64,000 bases of DNA from VRUE01 sp963753585 (GTDB lineage: Bacteria > Actinomycetota > Thermoleophilia > Solirubrobacterales > 70-9): contig CAVWCU010000002.1 in NCBI GenBank assembly GCA_963753585.1, forward strand, positions 62,001 through 126,000, written 5' to 3'. A model generated the notes under the pieces. That model searched no databases. It worked only from the letters and a program-made list of their open reading frames with translations, and had not been told where the DNA came from. Below, one piece after another: positions 59,835-64,000 of the stretch. The position numbers and the translations under genes are program-made. How positions within the stretch are numbered: the stretch's first letter is position 1; each line of letters begins with the position of its first letter.

Positions 59835-59862
59835 TTGTCCACCGTGCGGCCCGTTTGCACCG
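59835..59862 (-). promoter_or_regulatory. Element-specific promoter motif, copy 4 (relaxase)
   Basis: Minus strand CGGTGCAA, 13 nt, TGGACAA, then CAGGGGCG and the relaxase ATG. The upstream box differs from copies 1-3 at one base. The box-to-ATG stretch is nearly identical to that of copy 1. Confidence 0.65.
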
Positions 59863-59948
59863 GGGGAACCGGAGGGTTCGTAGTGTGTCGGGCTGCGGGG
59901 TTGGGGCTACTGGGGCGCTGGGAGGGACTACTGAACCGGCTCTTTCAG

Positions 59949-59987
59949 GACCGATCTACCTGGCGTTCTGGCCTGGGTAGATCGGTC
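59949..59987. repeat. Perfect 12-bp inverted repeat upstream of the relaxase (oriT candidate)
   Basis: GACCGATCTACC (59949-59960) and its exact complement (59976-59987) flank a 15-nt loop. No T-run follows on either strand, so it is not an intrinsic terminator. It is ~120 bp upstream of the relaxase start, where oriT usually lies. The oriT role is inference. Confidence 0.5.
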
Positions 59988-60025
59988 GGGATGCTGCTCT
60001 CGTGAGGTCTTTGCCTGCTTGGTGG

Positions 60026-60361
60026 CTAGTGGTGATCGCCTCGTAGCCTTGGGAGTCGGCAACGTCGGCGACGCTGGCGCCGACGGGGCGGGCCGACCCG
60101 CGTGCCGGCGGGGATGAACGAGACGAGGACCATCTGCCCCTTGCGGCGGAGCAGCCCTTCGTTGGTCATCGCACCGATCGCGCGGTCTACCGAGTCGTCG
60201 TTCTCGTCCGCACGCAGTTCGTAGCGGAGATCCTCGACGCTGATCCCGGTCGGGTGGTTGTTGAGGACGAGCGTGCCGACCATGATCCGCATCCGGTGGT
60301 CGGTGTCGAAGAACTCGGGGGGCATGTCCCTTCGCAGGGGAGGATGGCGGCGGCGGTGCAT
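60026..60361 (-). CDS. Winged-helix-like small protein
   Basis: About 111 aa from the ATG at 60361, which has a strong SD (AGGAGG). The core is an MHRRRHPPLRRDMPPEFFD start, a helix (MRIMVGTLVLNNHPTGISVE), then DLRYELRADENDDSVDRAIGA and MTNEGLLRRKGQMVLVSFIP, a compact winged-helix pattern. After residue ~90 the frame turns Arg-rich. A one-base shift near 60090 would give a more natural tail (VGASVADVADSQGYEAITT) ending at 59956. It resembles the other winged-helix gene at 60537-60827 in size and layout. Probably a DNA-binding regulator. Confidence 0.6.
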   Translation of the reverse strand: MHRRRHPPLRRDMPPEFFDTDHRMRIMVGTLVLNNHPTGISVEDLRYELRADENDDSVDRAIGAMTNEGLLRRKGQMVLVSFIPAGTRVGPPRRRQRRRRCRLPRLRGDHH

Positions 60362-60415
60362 GGTGCCTCCTAGAGCCGTCCCGGCGGCGGTGCCGGGAGA
60401 TGATTTGTCCGTCTG

Positions 60416-60532
60416 CCCCGCAGCGGTTTCTCGGGGGCCAGGGCCTCCCTGTGGCCTGCGCGCCGCTCCCAGGTCAATGACCTGAGTGGTCTGAACGGCG
60501 CAGGTCCCGACCCCCGAGAAACCGCTGTGGGG
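60416..60532. repeat. Long inverted repeat with an internal palindrome, between two winged-helix genes
   Basis: Arms at 60416-60437 and 60511-60532 match at 21 of 22 positions (core AGCGGTTTCTCGGGGG). Inside lies the palindrome AGGTCA-A-TGACCT (60471-60483), plus further complementary stretches (CTGCGC/GCGCAG). The right arm begins 4 bp after the stop of the upstream gene. No T-run follows, so it is not a simple terminator. It is an oriT or structured-RNA candidate. Confidence 0.65.
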
Positions 60533-60536
60533 AACA

Positions 60537-60827
60537 TCAGTCGCGGTCGAAGAACAGGTGGTTGAAGCGCAGCGCCGCGCGGGTCGGCCGGATGGTGTCG
60601 CCGCTGCGATGCAGCAGGCCGAGCGCCACCAGGTCGCGCACGCCGCGTTCGAGCCAGTCGGGTGGTGCCTCTGCATCGCCGGGCCGTTTCATCTCGCGGG
60701 CCAGCTCGGTCATCGTGAGCTGGTCGGGGTGTTCTGCGAGAACGTGCGCGAGGATGGCCTCCTCGTCGCGGTCGTTTTCCTCGGCGGGCGTCAGGACGCG
60801 CCGCTCTTTATCGTCGGTCTCGTGCAT
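60537..60827 (-). CDS. Winged-helix-like small protein
   Basis: 96 aa; an AGGAGG SD lies 11-12 nt before the ATG at 60827. An acidic N-terminus precedes a winged-helix pattern: EEAILAHVLAEHPDQLTMTE, LAREMKRPGDAEAPPDWLE, RGVRDLVALGLLHRSGDTIR. The TMTELAREM helix-turn and the following LLHR-x-GDTIRPT wing support DNA binding. It lies upstream of the second winged-helix gene, with the long inverted repeat between them. An element-encoded regulator is the likely role. Confidence 0.65.
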   Translation of the reverse strand: MHETDDKERRVLTPAEENDRDEEAILAHVLAEHPDQLTMTELAREMKRPGDAEAPPDWLERGVRDLVALGLLHRSGDTIRPTRAALRFNHLFFDRD

Positions 60828-60944
60828 GGGAGCTAATTCCTCCTGTGCGCCAAGCCCCGGGGGCGGTTACGGCCGTCGCCCGGGGCATATGAACTTGTCG
60901 GGTAGGTGAAGTCTCGGGCGGGGAAAAGTGGGCCCCCTCGGCAC

Positions 60945-60977
60945 AAAAAAAGGGCGCCCACCTTGCGGTGGACGCCC
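60945..60977 (-). terminator. Intrinsic terminator of ssb
   Basis: On the minus strand an 11-bp stem (GGGCGTCCACC / GGTGGGCGCCC with one mismatch, loop GCAA) is followed by seven T residues. It lies 15 nt after the ssb stop. This is the clearest rho-independent terminator in the window. Confidence 0.85.
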
Positions 60978-60992
60978 CGACTCGGAACCCGG

Positions 60993-61403
60993 CTAGAACG
61001 GGATGTCGTCCTCGCCGCCGCCGGCGCCCTCGGGCTCCGGCTCGGCCTCGCTGCCTTCCTCGTCTTTGTCCTTCGGCTTGCCGCCGAGGAACTGGACCGT
61101 GTTGGCGACGATCTGCACGTACTCGCGGTGGTCGTCGCCCTCGCCCTGCTCCTTCCAGTCGAGCCGACCTTCGACCGCGACCGGGCGACCCTTCTTCAGG
61201 TGCTCGGCGCAAGCCTCACCCTGGGCGCCCCAGACGGTGACGTTGAAGTAGTTGGGCTTGTCGACGTACTCGTCGTTGCCGTTCTTGCGGCGACCGTTCA
61301 CCGCGACGCGGAGGTTGCAGACCTTGGTTCCGCCTTCGGTGGTCCGCAGCTTCGGATCGCGGGTCAGGTTGCCGGTGATGACTGCGACGTTGACGTTCTG
61401 CAT
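60993..61403 (-). CDS. ssb: Single-stranded DNA-binding protein
   Basis: 136 aa from the ATG at 61403 with an AAGGAGG SD; a longer frame adds 64 unlikely residues. The OB fold has the usual SSB blocks: NVAVITGNLTRDPKLRTTEG, VCNLRVAVNGRR, FNVTVWGAQGEACAEHLKKG, PVAVEGRLDWKE and VQIVANTVQFLG. The acidic linker ends in DDIPF, the partner-binding tip. It protects single-stranded DNA during conjugative transfer or replication. A terminator follows directly, so it is a single-gene unit or an operon end. Confidence 0.95.
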   Translation of the reverse strand: MQNVNVAVITGNLTRDPKLRTTEGGTKVCNLRVAVNGRRKNGNDEYVDKPNYFNVTVWGAQGEACAEHLKKGRPVAVEGRLDWKEQGEGDDHREYVQIVANTVQFLGGKPKDKDEEGSEAEPEPEGAGGGEDDIPF

Positions 61404-61693
61404 TTCGGGCCTCCTTGAGAGGTGGTTCGATTGACGAGCCCAGGTAGGGCGCGCGACCGAACGCGCGGAACCGAGCCGGAGACGAATGTCGGAGGTGAGG
61501 GGAACCCCCCTTGCGGGGGTTGAAGCGCGAGCGGCGCGTGCCACCCTGGTGGGAGGAAATTGGACTGCCTCTCTGGGTGGCGCATATGCACCCAACGTCG
61601 TTGTTCAGCGGCCGAGCCGATGCGAAGTCCCGGCCCTCGCAGGCGAACACTCGAACTCGATCCGTCGCGGTGGGCGGTCGCCGCAAGAACTGC

Positions 61694-62617
61694 TCAGGCT
61701 GCGACCGGCTCCCGGTCACCGGCTGGGGCGTCGGAGGCCAGGACCGCATCCTCGAGCCGGGTCGCCAAGCGGTCGATCAGCTCGGCGTAGCGGGCGATCT
61801 CGTCCCCCTCGCCCCAAGTCGCCATGTAGGGGACCGACCAGTCCGAGGTGTCGAGGCCGACGGTGGAGCAGACGGTGTGCGAGACGCACTCGACGACGAC
61901 CTCCTCCTCCCCGTAGGCGAGCTTCGGGTCCTCCTCGCGCCGGTCGCAGCGAACGAGGGCGTGGGCCAGCTCGTGGATCTCAACCCCCACCTGGGCGTTG
62001 GCCGAGAACTCCTCCGAGATCGGTTCGACGCCGATGTGCTGCCGCGACGGCGAGCAGTATCCGAGGGCGGAGCCAGCGATCTCCTCGACGGCGACGTTGT
62101 AGCCGATCGACCGGCCGAAGTTCGCCAGCGGCTCGAACAGCCCCGCCAGGCTGTCGCCCTCGACCGGCGCAAGCGGAGGATCGAGATCGACCGGGCCGCC
62201 GGGGAACTCCGGCAACGGGTCTACCTGCGAGCGGTCGAAGACCTTGACCAGGCGGAAGTAGGTCCGCGGTCGCTCGTCCGGGTTCGAGCCGGCTTCGCGC
62301 CACTCGCGCAGCTTCTTCTTCGACGGCGGGCAGGGAGCCCAGATGCTGAGACCGCGCTCGCCCTTGCGGACGGCGTAGCCGAGGGCGAGCCAGCGGCGGA
62401 AGCCGGCGACCCGCGTCGCGCCCGGCCGCTGGAAAGCGATTAGGAGCTGGTTGTGAAGGCTGTAGGAGTGGAAGTGGCGGCGGACGCGAAGCCAGCGCTG
62501 CCACCCCTCGCTGGAGCGCAGCTGCTCGATGGCCTGCGCCATCAGCTTGCGCTCGGCGGCTCGCTTCTCGGCCCGCTCCTCGTCGCTGAGTGGGCGGCGG
62601 CGTTTCCTCGATGCCAT
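61694..62617 (-). CDS. ArdC-like antirestriction protein
   Basis: About 307 aa from the ATG at 62617 with AAGGAGG upstream. The N-terminal ~130 residues are the ssDNA-binding ArdC domain (FHSYSLHNQLLIAFQRPGAT, FRRWLALGYAVRKGERGLSI). The C-terminal domain is a zinc metallopeptidase-like fold with HELAHALV (HExxH) and a downstream EEVVVECVSHTVCSTVG glutamate. ArdC-type proteins are made on entry to shield the element from host restriction. This one sits in the leading region next to ssb, as in other conjugative elements. Confidence 0.85.
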   Translation of the reverse strand: MASRKRRRPLSDEERAEKRAAERKLMAQAIEQLRSSEGWQRWLRVRRHFHSYSLHNQLLIAFQRPGATRVAGFRRWLALGYAVRKGERGLSIWAPCPPSKKKLREWREAGSNPDERPRTYFRLVKVFDRSQVDPLPEFPGGPVDLDPPLAPVEGDSLAGLFEPLANFGRSIGYNVAVEEIAGSALGYCSPSRQHIGVEPISEEFSANAQVGVEIHELAHALVRCDRREEDPKLAYGEEEVVVECVSHTVCSTVGLDTSDWSVPYMATWGEGDEIARYAELIDRLATRLEDAVLASDAPAGDREPVAA

Positions 62618-62749
62618 GACGACCTCCTTGGCTTGGCCCGCCCCGCTGGCGGGCGATCGCCGACCCGACGCACGGCGGAGCCGTGCCAGCATCGGGAGGC
62701 GTCGCACGGCCGCGGCAAGCTAGTGATGTGACTCGGTGGCTCGGCGCTG

Positions 62750-63541
62750 CTAGCGGCCGACGCGGCCGAGAAGCGTTCCGGCAGCGTCGACCGCGTAAAC
62801 GATCACTGCTTCGCCGTCGGGGCCAATCTCGGCAACGACCTTGACGATCTCGTTTGCCGGGGCGAGGGCGCGGGCCTCGGCGATCAGCCCGCCGACATCC
62901 AGCACTGGCTCCTCCGGCGAGTCGGCGTCCACCGTGAGGATTAGTTGGGGCTCGTCGCGGCCGGTCTTGATCTCGACCGCAACCTCAGTCTGCTTGTCGA
63001 CCGAGAAGGTTTCCTGTATCAGCGACTTGGCGAAGCGATAGACGTCGGCGCCGAGCTCCGACCAGAACCCGTTGGCGACGATTAGCCAGATCAACAGGAT
63101 CGTCTCGACCGCCGCCTTCTCGGAGCGCTCTGAGAGCGCGGCCTTGGATTCAAGGCGATCCCAGCCGCCAAGGGCTTCTTCGAGGCGAGCTCGCTCGACC
63201 ATGCGGGGGTTGAAGGAGATCTCAAGCTCGGGCTCGGGCTCGTCGTGCCCGGCAAGGGGTATCCGGGTAAAAGCGATGCTGACGCCGCCGATCGTCGGGA
63301 AGACCTCCTCGTCTAGCACTTCGATGTCCGAGCGGATCGCGTACTCGCCGTCGTCCAGACGCTCGAGGCGGTCGTTGAAGGCGCGGGCGATGGGTGGCCG
63401 GCGCGGGTCGTGGTTGTAGTTCATCAGGCGCTGCTCGGGCATGCCTGCCAAGAGCTGCTCGAGCTCGGCCTTGCTGAGGCGCTCGCCGTGGCGGTCGCGA
63501 TGGGTCGAGGCGATCACCTGCCCCTCGAGGATCTGGCCCAT
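62750..63541 (-). CDS. Unknown protein, N-terminus like phage prohead proteases
   Basis: 263 aa. The first ~130 residues (GQILEGQVIASTHRDRHGER, YNHDPRRPPIARAFNDRLE, GVSIAFTRIPLAG) recall HK97-type prohead protease or related S78-like folds, but no catalytic Ser/His pair can be confirmed. One hydrophobic helix lies at ~150-170 (ETILLIWLIVANGFWS), then a ~90-residue cytosolic domain. No capsid genes are present, so this is not evidence of a prophage. It is divergent from the partial gene at the right edge, 56 bp away. Confidence 0.5.
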   Translation of the reverse strand: MGQILEGQVIASTHRDRHGERLSKAELEQLLAGMPEQRLMNYNHDPRRPPIARAFNDRLERLDDGEYAIRSDIEVLDEEVFPTIGGVSIAFTRIPLAGHDEPEPELEISFNPRMVERARLEEALGGWDRLESKAALSERSEKAAVETILLIWLIVANGFWSELGADVYRFAKSLIQETFSVDKQTEVAVEIKTGRDEPQLILTVDADSPEEPVLDVGGLIAEARALAPANEIVKVVAEIGPDGEAVIVYAVDAAGTLLGRVGR

Positions 63542-63597
63542 TCCCAGACGCTATCGCCACGACCGAGCGCCCGGCTCACGGCCGTAAACTCGGGGCG

Positions 63598-64000
63598 ATG
63601 AGTGAAGAGCACCGGAAAGGCGAGGGCGAGGAGCTGCCAGCCTTCGCCGAGCTGCTGGCGGCGGGCGGCGAGGCAATCCGGCAGATGGCAGTAAGGGTCG
63701 GCGGCTGGATCTCCGAACACCGGGAGGGAATCGCCGAGGTGGCGGCGGGCCTTATGACGATCGCTCTGCTGCAGCCGCGGTTGGCCGAGCTGGAGCGGCG
63801 CTGGGGCAACTCTGAGTGGGCCTACCTGATCGAGCGCCTCGACTTTGTTAATGCGATGGCGCTAGTGATCCTCCTCGACGAGTCGATTGATGGCGAGATC
63901 GACGGAGCTGTCCTTGACTTCATGGAGGAAGCCCTGCGTGACCCGACCTTTATCGCTGCGTGCCGCGAGGGTCTCGGCGCCGTCCCGCTCAGTTCCCCCC
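63598..64000 (+). CDS. Unknown protein, truncated by the window edge
   Basis: The ATG at 63598 opens a frame that runs to the end of the window (134 codons seen). It starts acidic (SEEHRKGEGEELPAFAELLA), continues with mainly helical segments (IAEVAAGLMTIALLQPRLAE, LERRWGNSEWAYLIERLDF) and has no signal peptide or known motif. A complete reading would need the next sequence. It is divergent from the prohead-protease-like gene. Confidence 0.6.
   Translation, partial: MSEEHRKGEGEELPAFAELLAAGGEAIRQMAVRVGGWISEHREGIAEVAAGLMTIALLQPRLAELERRWGNSEWAYLIERLDFVNAMALVILLDESIDGEIDGAVLDFMEEALRDPTFIAACREGLGAVPLSSP

Noticed and set aside
59941..59990. Hairpin upstream of the relaxase as a terminator
   Set aside because: No U-tract on either strand; better explained as an oriT or regulatory repeat.
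61590..61630. A further copy of the promoter motif before ssb (TGAACAA box)
   Set aside because: The upstream box does not match CGATGCAA at the 13-nt spacing.
62750..63541. Prophage call based on the prohead-protease-like protein
   Set aside because: No capsid, portal, terminase or tail genes are present; the neighbours are conjugation genes.
1..64000. CRISPR array or rRNA operon
   Set aside because: No regularly spaced repeat array and no rRNA-like sequence was seen on either strand.

Overview
The window is high-GC DNA with short intergenic gaps and many ATGA/GTGA gene overlaps. The protein families (an actinobacterial conjugation set with an SCO6880-type protein, a split KdpD, alanine- and arginine-rich proteins) point to an actinobacterium. 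A Thermoleophilia/Solirubrobacterales-like host is my guess and is not proven by anything here. Most of the window looks like one large integrative and conjugative element (ICE) with accreted cargo; the far end of the element is not in the window.

Layout. 1-1.7 kb: probable chromosomal flank (partial gene, RTX-repeat secreted protein, RelE/ParE-like protein, cupin). 1.76-8.11 kb: a five-gene, translationally coupled restriction-modification operon in LlaJI order (two m5C methyltransferases, McrB-like ATPase, PD-(D/E)XK nuclease) plus Vsr. It is flanked by two ~100-bp direct repeats made of a tRNA(CAT) 3' half and its terminator. 8.2-12.4 kb: a three-gene ABC-3C-type defence system and HicAB. 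12.4-13.8 kb: tyrosine integrase and excisionase-like HTH protein. 14.0-18.9 kb: a cell-wall hydrolase and lipoprotein diverge from a membrane-anchored sigma-like protein and two secreted proteins. 18.96-21.65 kb: SIR2-domain protein facing an unknown protein with nuclease-like residues. 22.2-29.6 kb: the type IV secretion operon. 30.1-35.4 kb: an unusual five-gene operon (altered 2-hydroxyacid dehydrogenase, FAD oxidase, PLP decarboxylase, zinc/membrane protein, DUF364-like protein). 36-51.3 kb: cation and energy cargo (Usp, Kdp system in F-A-C-B order with split KdpD, PPK2, FAD oxidoreductase, ABC exporter, MgtE, APC permease, ZIP). 51.4-64 kb: HNH and HEPN-like proteins, a 601-aa duplicated multi-HTH regulator, an ECF sigma factor, the MobF relaxase, two winged-helix proteins, SSB, ArdC and two unknown proteins.

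How the parts fit. A motif, CGATGCAA-N13-TGGACAG (or a close variant), recurs five times. It stands before the lipoprotein/hydrolase genes, the membrane-anchored sigma gene, the T4SS operon, the relaxase and a small-protein operon. I infer that it is the element's own promoter class, read by one of the two encoded sigma factors. In two clear cases, and a third with an uncertain ORF, the TGGACA box ends only 8-9 nt before the ATG, suggesting leaderless transcripts. Two inverted-repeat structures upstream of the relaxase are oriT or regulatory-RNA candidates.

Caveat. Single-base frameshifts break usp, kdpD, kdpB, kdpC, kdpA, the kdp sensor kinase, the HNH gene and the relaxase, although the motifs are otherwise intact. 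They may be assembly indels or recent decay; the sequence alone cannot decide.
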